Made by a program: the position numbers and the translations under genes. A DNA stretch of 64,000 nucleotides, taken from Microbulbifer sp. THAF38. GTDB lineage: Bacteria > Pseudomonadota > Gammaproteobacteria > Pseudomonadales > Cellvibrionaceae. The stretch is from assembly GCF_009363535.1 (NCBI RefSeq), contig NZ_CP045369.1, positions 4,619,452-4,683,451 of the forward strand, written 5' to 3'. This document shows positions 17,110 through 24,407 of the stretch, in pieces; within the stretch, counting starts at the first letter, position 1; each line of letters opens with the position of its first letter. The notes below the pieces were generated by a model, which saw only the letters and a program-made list of their open reading frames with translations, searched no databases and was not told where the DNA came from.

Positions 17110-18729
17110 CTATTCCTTGGAAATTAAACTGGCCTCAACCAGGTCTACTTCTAGTACTAACTTTCGGTGCAACTCATCATCAATTTCCCTGTGCACACGC
17201 AAATCAAAAAGGCGTTGCCGCTCGGCGGCAAGTGCCGCCAGACGAAAATTTCGCTCCACGCGTGCGCGTATCCATATGGTCTCACTAGTTTCATCATCAC
17301 CATTAATTATGCGTCGACGGTATATTTCCAGCAGGTGATCAATCGCTTCATAAGCAATCTCTTTGTTTTTCCAGCGCCCGTCTATTTCTTTACGAAGACT
17401 GATCAGCCGTTGCTCCGCGGCTTTGGCAGCAGAAACCCTGGCCCCTTTCTCATCACCGATCGCCGCCAGGAGAGGAGTATCTGGTATATGCCTGAGCAAA
17501 AAGGGCAGGAATACACTAGCGACAAGCAGTGAAATCAGAATCACTCCCATAGCAATTGCCAGCGCCGCATCACGACCCGGCAGGGGTGAACCATCGGGTA
17601 TTAGCAGGGGCAGAGAAAATGCCCCGGCCAGGGTGATTGCCCCACGCACTCCGGCCACACTCAAAATACTAACCAAAGTAAATTGGGTCGAAAGAGAAGG
17701 AATATTTCGACGAAAACGTGATAGGTAAAGCGACACCCATACCCAAACAAAGCGCAGTAACATTAGGACAAAAAATATAGCCAGGATATACAGCGACATC
17801 ATTGCGAGCCCAACATCGTGGGCCCAGCTGGTATCGGAATCTATAAGCCGAACCAACTGTTCGCCCAAAAGCACGAAAATAATGCCATCAAGCACAATTT
17901 GCACCGTACTCCACACCGCGTGACGATCCATGCGGGTGGTGGATTTTTCCGAACCGTGAAGGCTGGTGTAATGCGTGGCAAACCCCGCAGTCGCGGCAGC
18001 GAGGATCCCCGATACACCAACACTCTGAGCGGCCTGGTAAGCAGCAAAAGGAACCAGCAGGCTTACCAAAATCTGAATAGCCGTATCTTCACCACTGAGA
18101 TGGACCAGCCAGCGCAACAGATAACCGCAAATAAAAGCCACTCCCGCGCCAATGACTACTCCGCCTATAGCAACCCAAAAAAACCCAGTCACCGCTTGTG
18201 AAAAAGAAAAACTACCTGTCAAAGCCGCAGCCAAAGCAATGCGAAAAATATCCAGCCCAGAGGCATCATTAAATAGCGATTCTCCAGCAAGAATATGTTC
18301 CAGTCTCGGCGGAATATTGTTGCCCCCTTGCACGACAGATACTGCTACAGGGTCCGTAGGTGCGAGTATTGCCGCTAAAGCGAAGGCCATGGCAACCGGC
18401 ATAATCGGTAACAACCAAGTAATGAAAAAACCCATTCCCACAACAGTAAAAATCACCAATCCCACAGCCAGAGTTAGGATTGAACCCAAGTCTCTAAAGA
18501 AGGCCCCCTTGGGAATACGCCAGCCCGCCAGAAAAAGTAATGGCGGAATAAAAAGCAGAAAAAATATTTCCGGGTCTAAGGGTATTCTTATGCCAAATAC
18601 AGATCCCAGTAGAACACCACCCAGGATTTGAATAAGAGGTAGGGGAATCGGAAAAGGCAAAACACGCGCGACAATCAAGCTGAGCGCCACTACCAGCAGT
18701 AACAGCAGTGCAACAACGAGATAATGCAT
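17110..18729 (-). CDS. Na+/H+ antiporter, CPA1 family, with cytoplasmic C-terminal domain
   Basis: Inner-membrane sodium/proton exchanger, 539 residues. The ATG at 18729 is chosen because it begins at the first membrane helix (MHYLVVALLLLLVVALS); an upstream GTG/ATG at 18774 adds 15 polar residues. Motifs: FLLFIPPLLFLAGWRIP (residues about 51-67), APTDPVAVSVVQGG, GESLFNDASGLDIFRIALA, and GVRGAITLAGAFSLP in a late helix. The last 130 residues are helical, charged and cytoplasmic (YEAIDHLLEIYRRRI...), as in the TIGR00831/YjcE subgroup. Third antiporter within 5.5 kb. Confidence 0.9.
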   Translation of the reverse strand: MHYLVVALLLLLVVALSLIVARVLPFPIPLPLIQILGGVLLGSVFGIRIPLDPEIFFLLFIPPLLFLAGWRIPKGAFFRDLGSILTLAVGLVIFTVVGMGFFITWLLPIMPVAMAFALAAILAPTDPVAVSVVQGGNNIPPRLEHILAGESLFNDASGLDIFRIALAAALTGSFSFSQAVTGFFWVAIGGVVIGAGVAFICGYLLRWLVHLSGEDTAIQILVSLLVPFAAYQAAQSVGVSGILAAATAGFATHYTSLHGSEKSTTRMDRHAVWSTVQIVLDGIIFVLLGEQLVRLIDSDTSWAHDVGLAMMSLYILAIFFVLMLLRFVWVWVSLYLSRFRRNIPSLSTQFTLVSILSVAGVRGAITLAGAFSLPLLIPDGSPLPGRDAALAIAMGVILISLLVASVFLPFLLRHIPDTPLLAAIGDEKGARVSAAKAAEQRLISLRKEIDGRWKNKEIAYEAIDHLLEIYRRRIINGDDETSETIWIRARVERNFRLAALAAERQRLFDLRVHREIDDELHRKLVLEVDLVEASLISKE

Positions 18730-19295
18730 CGCCCACTTATATTCCTGTGAAAGACCGCACACCGCAGTTTTCAACCCGAATTATCGGGTCAGTTATTCGG
18801 CCAGTATAGGAAATAAGTTTTCCGGGTAATGAAATAAAGCGAAAGTCAATACAAGGAAATATTAGTAGCGCCTGTTTAATGTCACAGGTGCCAAAGCATC
18901 AGACTGTATGCTTTTAAGCAAATTTTCCGCATTTATCTCACCAAACTTTTGGCCCAGAGTGGTTTAATTATTCCTTTATCAATCAATTCCGACGGCCCAT
19001 TTAGCAATTTATGTTGCGTCTCCATATCCTCTTTTTCAAAGAGTGAACGCGAAAAAATAAACTCCCAGAGGTACTTTTCTGCTAAAACGCCAATAGATCC
19101 AGATTTTCAAGATTATCAATGGGGGCAGTTTTTCTTTGCGGCTCAATACACTTTACGACTTCCGCCAGATGATCTTCGTTGTTAGTCAAACTAACCACGT
19201 AGTCCACCAGAAATACTGGCGCTCGCAAGCTCCTCTCTCAGTGGCTTGCGGTGATTAATAACATAGTGCACTCCCAGATTTTTTAGCCATTGGAT

Positions 19296-19322
19296 CCTAG
19301 ATTCTCACAATAACCGACACAC
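19296..19322 (+). repeat. Left terminal inverted repeat of the IS30-family element
   Basis: CCTAGATTCTCACAATAACC and the following GACACAC; the last seven bases and the first eight are identical to the complement of the right end. Confidence 0.88.
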
Positions 19323-19391
19323 TTGGCGATAGCGAAGGAGGCCAGCTGGTTGTAGGCTAGTAAGCTTCCACACAAACAAGCCAGGAACCTC

Positions 19392-20339
19392 ATGGGAACC
19401 CGTACCAACCAGCTGACCTTGAAAGAACGATACCAGATTGAGGTCCTTAATGGGCAGAACTATTCAGCCCGAGCCATTGGACTACGCCTCAATAGATCCA
19501 ATAAGACTATCTCTCGTGAGCTTGGTCGTTACAGCCCTTACTGTGCCGAGAGTGCCCACCGTCAGGCACTGCAACGACGGCACGGAGCTATTAAACATAC
19601 CAAGCTCGACTTTGCCATGCAGGTACAAATCGACCACCAGCTGAAAAATGCAAGTCCTGAACAAATCGCTGGGCGAATGCAGCTTGAGAGGTGTGCGAAA
19701 ACGGTTAGTTGTTCAACAATTTACCGCTGGGTCAGTCGACTTAACTGGAGGTCACGTCTGCCAAGGAAAGCCAAACCTTATCAGAAACGGGCAGGTTCCG
19801 AGGCAGGCGTAAAGCTTATTCCAGAGCGCATAGATATTGATCAAAGACCTGCGATTGTCGATGAAAACACTGAGATCGGTCACTGGGAAGGCGATACAGT
19901 TTATGGTCAAGATGGCTATCTGGTGACACTGGTTGAACGAGTTTCCAAATTATTGCTCACTCGCAGAGTCCCAAATAAGAGCAAGAAAACAGTGAGCCGG
20001 GCGATCAAGCAAATGTTGAAGCCATATCAGGCCATCTGTAAAACCATCACCTTCGATAATGGAGGAGAATTTGCAGATCATCAATCGATTGCGCAGAAGC
20101 TAGGATGCAGAATATATTTTGCGAAACCTTACCACTCTTGGGAACGCGGGCTGAACGAAAACACTAATGGCCTTTTGAGGCGCTTCTTCCCAAAAGGAGT
20201 GGAAATTGGCAAGATACCAAAAAGCCGTATTGATGACGCAGTGTTTCGAATCAATACTCGACCTAGGAAAGTACTAAATTACTTGAGCCCGCTGGAATTT
20301 TTGGCGGGTAAACGTGTGTCACTTATGTTGGCAATCTAG
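19392..20339 (+). CDS. IS30-family transposase
   Basis: DDE transposase, 315 residues, complete. N-terminal helix-turn-helix (LTLKERYQIEVLNGQNYSAR; IGLRLNRSNKTISRELGRY) binds the terminal repeats. The catalytic triad region of IS30 is visible: IGHWEGDTVYG (first Asp, near residue 170), ITFDNGGEFADH (second Asp, near 223), and the Glu in HSWERGLNENTNGLLRRFFPKG (near 255). The C-terminus LAGKRVSLMLAI runs into the right inverted repeat. No frameshift or stop is present. Confidence 0.96.
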   Translation: MGTRTNQLTLKERYQIEVLNGQNYSARAIGLRLNRSNKTISRELGRYSPYCAESAHRQALQRRHGAIKHTKLDFAMQVQIDHQLKNASPEQIAGRMQLERCAKTVSCSTIYRWVSRLNWRSRLPRKAKPYQKRAGSEAGVKLIPERIDIDQRPAIVDENTEIGHWEGDTVYGQDGYLVTLVERVSKLLLTRRVPNKSKKTVSRAIKQMLKPYQAICKTITFDNGGEFADHQSIAQKLGCRIYFAKPYHSWERGLNENTNGLLRRFFPKGVEIGKIPKSRIDDAVFRINTRPRKVLNYLSPLEFLAGKRVSLMLAI

Positions 20340-20340
20340 G
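20314..20340 (-). repeat. Right terminal inverted repeat of the IS30-family element
   Basis: Read on the minus strand it starts CCTAGATTGCCAACATAAGT and continues GACACAC, the counterpart of the left end. It overlaps the last codons of the transposase gene. Confidence 0.88.
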
Positions 20341-20986
20341 GATGGTCTCGGTATACGAAGCGCTATCGATGACTGTGAGATCAGTCAAACGGTGGACTAA
20401 TTGAATCAGAGTGGCCGCCACGCCACCAGCAGCATCGATTACCAAACCCAATCACAAGATAGAAATTTGTCACAGGCTCTCTTATCGATTGACGCTTGCC
20501 AACTATCGAATAGCAATCCCCAAAGGTGATGTCGGTGAGAGGCAAGGCCGCAGACTCAGTATCGCTGAGGCACTTTGGCGTAAATCCAGTAATTGGTTCA
20601 TCGACCTGCTGGCACTGCGCATTACTACATGAGCGGGAAATACCCCCCGCGTACTAAACCCGATCACCCACAGAGAGCTGGCTTACATCGGCGCCAATTG
20701 CTTTGATTAGCCCAGTGACATCTAAGCCGAGAACTTTTCATTGTCCCTATCAGCGCTTCTAAGCAGCCTCAACTCTTTTACACACCTTGGTACCCACAGG
20801 ATTGACCGAAACTGCATGTACTTCTACCAATAAGTCACGGCCTGAGATCTGGATTATCAGCAGGGAAATACCTTGTAGGGAATGCTCATAAGAAATAGGG
20901 AAGGATTGTTGATAACCTATGACCTCCATCATGAAATAGCTTCCCTTGTACACAGTTTAAAAGGAGTTGGGTCATTTGAAGGGTGG

Positions 20987-21120
20987 TTATCCACAGAAAT
21001 ACACGTTTGAACATGAAAGGGAATTTAAAGATTAGCTAAAAGACGAAACTTTGAATAACTTTCAATTAACTTATCCACTGTGAAAAATCACAGCTCGGGC
21101 AAATTGAAGTCTGTGGAAAA
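20987..21120. repeat. Cluster of four DnaA-box-like 9-mers
   Basis: Perfect TTATCCACA at 20987-20995; TTATCCACT at 21071-21079; TTTTTCACA on the minus strand at 21079-21087; TTTTCCACA on the minus strand at 21112-21120. Three of four fit TTWTNCACA exactly. The DNA between the first two is A/T-rich. It fills most of the 234-bp gap between the dehydrogenase pseudogene and the hydrolase gene. Confidence 0.6.
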
Positions 21121-21187
21121 CCATTAGGAAATAGTCGAGCCCCCTAAAGGGTTCCTCCATGCTGCAGCTTTATAGGTTTGTGCCCAA

Positions 21188-22036
21188 TCAGCTATCTAGA
21201 AAATCCCGCAGCAGAGTATTGAACCTTTGAGGTGCTTCGAGAAATAAAAAGTGACTGCCACCATCTTCGGCCTCGATAATTTCCAGGCGAGAACCTCTGA
21301 TTTGCTGATGAATCCACTGCTGGCATTCCACCGGGTGAGGGCTGGCACGACCGAAGGCAATCAGGGTGGGCTTTTTAATATGGGGGATAAAGTCACGCCA
21401 ATCACGGGTGACATTATCGATAAAGAGCCGTGCTGCCAGGTCGCGTGGAAACTGCAGATTGACCGCAATTAGCTCCTTCCTCTGCCTCGGGGTCATCGCA
21501 GGAGTCACCATAGACATCAGTATGTTGCGGGTGGCTTCCTCCGCTTTGGAACTGCGCAACTGGCCCGTGAACTCAAAGAGTTGTTCGGCCGTGAGAATTG
21601 CGCCTGCCTCCAGTCGCTCTTGCTCAGACCAATAGGGCTGGGCCAGTAGGGCGGCGGGCTCATCGATAAAAACCAGTTTGGAAACCCCTGCATCGCCAAA
21701 CATTTCCAGGTAGCTCCAGATCACCGAAGCACCAGCCGAGTGACCAAGCAAATAGAGAGGTTGGGGAGCCAGGGCGCTAATTATCTCCTGCAGGTCCTTC
21801 GCCAACCGGGCGATACGGTAGCCGTGCAGGGGTTTGTCCGACAGACCGTGACCGCGCATATCCAGAGCAATCACCCGATAGCGATCACTCAAGCCAGAGA
21901 GCTGGCACTTGAACAGGGCCGCCCCCTGCGACCAGCCGTGCAGGATCAGCAGGGTGGGACCAGCCCCGGCACTCAGAAAGCTGAGCCTCACTCCATCGGA
22001 TGTGGTGAAGTTAAAGCGCTCTGCGGGTTTACTCAT
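21188..22036 (-). CDS. Alpha/beta-hydrolase fold protein
   Basis: 282 residues, no signal peptide, so cytoplasmic. Canonical alpha/beta hydrolase: oxyanion-hole HGWSQGAALF (residue about 33), DMRGHGLSDKP (about 58), nucleophile elbow GHSAGA (Ser near residue 98), catalytic acid candidate in LIAFGRASPHP (near 225), and a His in EDGGSHFLFLEAP near residue 263. Similar to the BioH/esterase/haloperoxidase group; substrate not predictable. The upstream gap holds repeated AAGTATGA motifs. It is the first intact gene right of the IS30-disrupted locus. Confidence 0.88.
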   Translation of the reverse strand: MSKPAERFNFTTSDGVRLSFLSAGAGPTLLILHGWSQGAALFKCQLSGLSDRYRVIALDMRGHGLSDKPLHGYRIARLAKDLQEIISALAPQPLYLLGHSAGASVIWSYLEMFGDAGVSKLVFIDEPAALLAQPYWSEQERLEAGAILTAEQLFEFTGQLRSSKAEEATRNILMSMVTPAMTPRQRKELIAVNLQFPRDLAARLFIDNVTRDWRDFIPHIKKPTLIAFGRASPHPVECQQWIHQQIRGSRLEIIEAEDGGSHFLFLEAPQRFNTLLRDFLDS

Positions 22037-22059
22037 AAGCTGTAAGTTAACAATAATGT

Positions 22060-22190
22060 TTCATACTTTCACCAAGCTAACTTATTGATTTTACAAGGGT
22101 AGGTTTTTCGCAAAAAAGTTAAAGAATCATACTTTCCGTTTGTGATATGCATGTTCATCTTAAAAACCTGACAATAAATTATCATACTTT
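22060..22190 (-). repeat. Three direct copies of an AAAGTATGA motif upstream of the hydrolase gene
   Basis: On the minus strand the motif occurs at 22069-22060, 22135-22126 and 22190-22181 (the last two extended to AAAGTATGAT). Two more copies appear near 32127-32136 and 32149-32155, at the other end of the accessory region. The role is unknown; operator sites or remnants of a repeat are possible. The rest of the 22037-22389 gap holds no recognisable gene. Confidence 0.4.
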
Positions 22191-22389
22191 TAATATTGAG
22201 AACCTCTTTGCATGTACGGATGCTGGCCCGACTCCCATAGGTTGTTGAGATCTTCGCTAGCTGAATCCATTATCAGTTACTAGGGCTATAAGCTCAGTGC
22301 CTCCCAGATCCCCCGTTGGACGAAACGCAGGCATTGATAACCATGATTTGTATCTTAGTACTCTTCATGCACCATCATTTGTGATAAGT

Positions 22390-22420
22390 GTGAGTCATAG
22401 ACTGAGCTTCTATGACTCAC
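22390..22420. promoter_or_regulatory. Perfect 12-bp inverted repeat, candidate operator of the XRE gene
   Basis: GTGAGTCATAGA (22390-22401) and TCTATGACTCAC (22409-22420) are exact inverted copies with a 7-base spacer. A third copy, TGAGTCATAGA, lies at 22436-22446 and overlaps the ATG of the XRE gene. Such symmetry just upstream of an XRE regulator suggests autoregulation. Confidence 0.6.
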
Positions 22421-22434
22421 TTTAAGGGTGCTTT

Positions 22435-22749
22435 ATGAGTCATAGATGCAAAAAGCCTCCATCGCTCTATACACAGAAGGAACTGGCAGAAGAGATCGGC
22501 GCGACGCGACGGGTCATTGCCTATTACGAGACCGAGAGCGAACACCTGCTGGTAGACCTGGCGCAGGCCCTAAAGGTCAGCACGGACGAGCTACTCGGTG
22601 TAAAGCCTGTGAAGAAGATCAAGCAGCCAGATTCCAGATTGCTGCGACGGATACAGCAGATTGAGAAGCTGGACGCCGCCACCAAGCGGCAGGTGATTCA
22701 GGTGATCGATACGTTTATCGAGAATGCCAAGCTGAAGAAGCAGGCTTGA
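22435..22749 (+). CDS. XRE-type helix-turn-helix regulator, probably N-terminally altered
   Basis: 104 residues. The DNA-binding helices are TQKELAEEIGATRRVIAYYE (residues about 14-33), followed by LAQALKVSTDELLGVKPVKK and a helical tail ending RQVIQVIDTFIENAKLKKQA. In relatives the domain begins with about ten more residues of helix 1, and a PPAD-like stretch normally follows TESEH; here helix 1 is replaced by MSHRCKKPPSL and the latter is missing. The gene may therefore be a decaying or non-functional copy. It ends in a strong terminator and neighbours an orphan RHS cassette. Confidence 0.75.
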   Translation: MSHRCKKPPSLYTQKELAEEIGATRRVIAYYETESEHLLVDLAQALKVSTDELLGVKPVKKIKQPDSRLLRRIQQIEKLDAATKRQVIQVIDTFIENAKLKKQA

Positions 22750-22763
22750 TAGGCTATAACGAC

Positions 22764-22795
22764 AAAACCCCGGCAGGGTAACCTGCCGGGGTTTT
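22764..22795. terminator. Strong terminator after the XRE gene
   Basis: Perfect 14-bp stem AAAACCCCGGCAGG - GTAA - CCTGCCGGGGTTTT. The A run and T run flank the stem, so it can end transcription in both directions: the XRE gene (+) and the small membrane-protein gene (-). Confidence 0.9.
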
Positions 22796-22822
22796 GATAA
22801 TTTTAATTCTTGGGAAAGAAGG

Positions 22823-23131
22823 TTATCTGCTGCGTTTCCCAAAGAATTTCTTAGGTGTTGGTTTTGCTATGAGGGGAGCAAAAAATAACCGTATTAATAA
22901 AACCAACACAATACAAACCGCCAATGGAACTACTGTTAAAAAGTAAAAAGAAACATATACCGATAATAGAACTGCTGCACCTTCCAAAGTCAGATAAAGC
23001 AATTTTGAAAATCCTGCAATCAGATAATTCGTGCCACAACTTAAACATCTAGCACCATCACCAGTCAGGCCAGCCAATGCAGCCATCAGTGGAATTTTAT
23101 ACTTCTTGCACGTTCTACAATATGCACCCAT
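22823..23131 (-). CDS. Small two-TM zinc-ribbon protein (cxxc_20_cxxc type), copy 2
   Basis: 102 residues. N-terminal C-R-T-C and C-L-S-C pairs (Cys5/Cys8 and Cys29/Cys32) are separated by exactly 20 residues, followed by two hydrophobic helices (about 44-64 and 66-86) and a basic tail (KPTPKKFFGKRSR). This is the layout of the TIGR04104-like cxxc_20_cxxc small membrane proteins. Same architecture as the product of 24099-24398; both begin C-x2-C-K-K and have Gly-Asp before the second pair. It lies 65 bases downstream of the orphan RHS tip on the same strand, the position of an immunity gene. That role is inference. Confidence 0.75.
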   Translation of the reverse strand: MGAYCRTCKKYKIPLMAALAGLTGDGARCLSCGTNYLIAGFSKLLYLTLEGAAVLLSVYVSFYFLTVVPLAVCIVLVLLIRLFFAPLIAKPTPKKFFGKRSR

Positions 23132-23196
23132 TTATAAAACCCACTAATTTTGACCAGAGAGAAAAGTGTTAGCAATATTACCCAACCTGCGTTCTG

Positions 23197-23697
23197 CTAA
23201 ACTCGTACCGCGGCATCTGAAATCTGCGGTAATATCGGTCGAGTATAATCAACAGTGGAAACATTCAAATTTAGTTCTGAAGCTAGGGATTCAATGCCAT
23301 AGTACACATCCCCCATACCAGCTACGATTCCAAGTGATGGCCCAGCCCCAGCACCACCTATGGCAACACCACTTACAAGTCCTGCAAGTTGACGACCAGC
23401 TATAGTCTCTCCACTTTCTAACAACTTATTACCACCCGTCTTAATTTGCTTTTGATTTGCATGTAACGCAATTCCCAATGCTTCCCCAAGCAGCATATGC
23501 TCCACTGTATTCGCCTGAACAGCTTCTCCTGCACCAGCTCCTCCTAGGATTCTGTTCTCATGCCGAGTGTATCTATACAAACCTCTAAAAAAGGAGCCCA
23601 CTCCACGGAAAAAGCTTCCGCCACCCTTTTGTGCAAAGACATCACCCCGAGGCCAGTCGTACCTTATCTTTCCATTTTCCCTAGCGCAATCAGCGAG
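23197..23697 (-). pseudogene. Orphan RHS C-terminal tip fragment
   Basis: An open frame of 166 codons with no good start (only an internal GTG at 23601), bounded upstream by a stop at 23698-23700. It begins with DCARENGKIRYDWPRGDVFA and QKGGGSFFRGVGSFFRG, then RYTRHENRILGG and Gly-rich hydrophobic stretches (AGRQLAGLVSGVAIGGAGAG). The AQKG and AGRQLA blocks are found in the same order in the tip of the large RHS protein. It therefore looks like a displaced tip left after recombination at the RHS locus. If the GTG is used, a 134-residue protein could still be made. Confidence 0.6.
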
Positions 23698-23862
23698 TTA
23701 ACAACCATTTTTCCCGGCGCCACTGGCTCTTCACCATTTTTTTGCCCCGACGCGAGTTTTACCTTAGCCGGATGTTTTTCCAGAGGCAACGGCGCTTTCT
23801 GTTTAGCCGCGCAGGCGCTGGTGCGCATGACCGCCGACCGGCGGCTAAATGCAGGGGCTGCC

Positions 23863-24021
23863 CCTACAGAGGAAAGCCCCATCCGCAACGAAGTGCTATT
23901 TAAGCGCTTCAAGCTACTGGAGACTTTTGATGATCAAGACAAGGACACGGTGATTCGGGTGATCGATGCGATTATCGCCCAGCGTCAGGTGGAACATGCT
24001 ATGCGGCCATTGGAGCGCTAA
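23863..24021 (+). pseudogene. C-terminal remnant of a second XRE-type regulator
   Basis: PTEESPIRNEVLFKRFKLLE followed by TFDDQDKDTVIRVIDAIIAQ and HAMRPLER is the C-terminal helical tail typical of XRE regulators that accompany RHS loci. The HTH domain is absent: the upstream frame encodes unrelated sequence antisense to the orphan RHS tip. Compare the tail of the gene at 22435-22749 (RQVIQVIDTFIE), which has the same D-x-x-x-K/R-x-x-V-I-x-V-I-D spacing. The segment 23698-23862 has no recognised gene. Confidence 0.55.
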
Positions 24022-24098
24022 CTACTGGTAGTTAGCGCTCTACTTTAGGCGCTCAGGATTCACCCCCCACCAATCATCCTGGTCAAATAAATTTATAC

Positions 24099-24398
24099 TC
24101 ATTTATTAGCTTTTGATTCTAATGGACTGATATACGCCAAAAGAAAAAAAACTATCACCATCAATATTAAGGTAATGACCAGGGAGTAAATAAAACCTAC
24201 AACCCCCCAGAAAATCAGAATAAAACTTGGCAATAATGTTGCCATCAATATAGAAACAAACAATCTCATTAGTGATGGGATAGCTGCTCTTCGCCCACAG
24301 TTAGGGCAATTCATTAGGCTATCCCCCAGAAGTTTTGCTTTGAGAGAAATTGTGAACGTTCTTTTTTTACAGTTTGGACACCGGCTAAATAGAGACAT
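24099..24398 (-). CDS. Small two-TM zinc-ribbon protein (cxxc_20_cxxc type), copy 1; candidate RHS immunity
   Basis: 99 residues from the ATG at 24398, whose AAGG ribosome binding site overlaps the stop codon of the RHS gene; only nine bases lie between stop and start, so translation is probably coupled. C-P-N-C (Cys7/Cys10) and C-P-N-C-G (Cys31/Cys34) are exactly 20 residues apart, followed by two long hydrophobic helices (about 44-66 and 69-90). Same layout as the protein at 22823-23131. Position directly behind a polymorphic toxin suggests an immunity protein in the inner membrane. That is inference; the cxxc_20_cxxc family has no established role. Confidence 0.78.
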   Translation of the reverse strand: MSLFSRCPNCKKRTFTISLKAKLLGDSLMNCPNCGRRAAIPSLMRLFVSILMATLLPSFILIFWGVVGFIYSLVITLILMVIVFFLLAYISPLESKANK

Positions 24399-24407
24399 CA
24401 ATCAACC

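Larger units (their letters stand above)
19296..20340 (+). mobile_element. IS30-family insertion sequence, complete (1045 bp)
   Basis: Bounded by imperfect terminal inverted repeats beginning CCTAGATT (left 19296-19322; right 20314-20340), matching at 21 of 27 positions by eye. Direct 3-bp target duplication GAT at 19293-19295 and 20341-20343. Contains a single uninterrupted transposase gene whose TAG stop lies inside the right repeat, as usual in IS30 elements. It disrupts the alcohol dehydrogenase pseudogene. Because both ends, the duplication and the transposase are intact, it may still be mobile. Confidence 0.93.
18862..20953 (-). pseudogene. Zinc-type alcohol dehydrogenase (MDR superfamily), decayed and split by IS30 element
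   Basis: The N-terminal half is read on the minus strand from 20953: IGYQQSFPISYEHSLQGISL and SGRDLLVEVHAVSVNPVGTK, then after stops KVLGLDVTGLIKAIGADVSQ and QQVDEPITGFTPKCLSD. It resumes left of the IS with the cofactor-fold segment WLKNLGVHYVINHRKPL and ends with LWEFIFSRSLFEKEDMETQ and FGEINAENLL, stop at 18862-18864. Deleting the IS and one copy of its GAT duplication rejoins the frame as ASYTETIQWLKNLGV. At least two in-frame stops (near 20755 and 20660) and a frameshift near 19090 show the gene was also decaying by point mutation. Full-length relatives reduce or oxidise quinones/aldehydes with NADPH. Confidence 0.85.
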
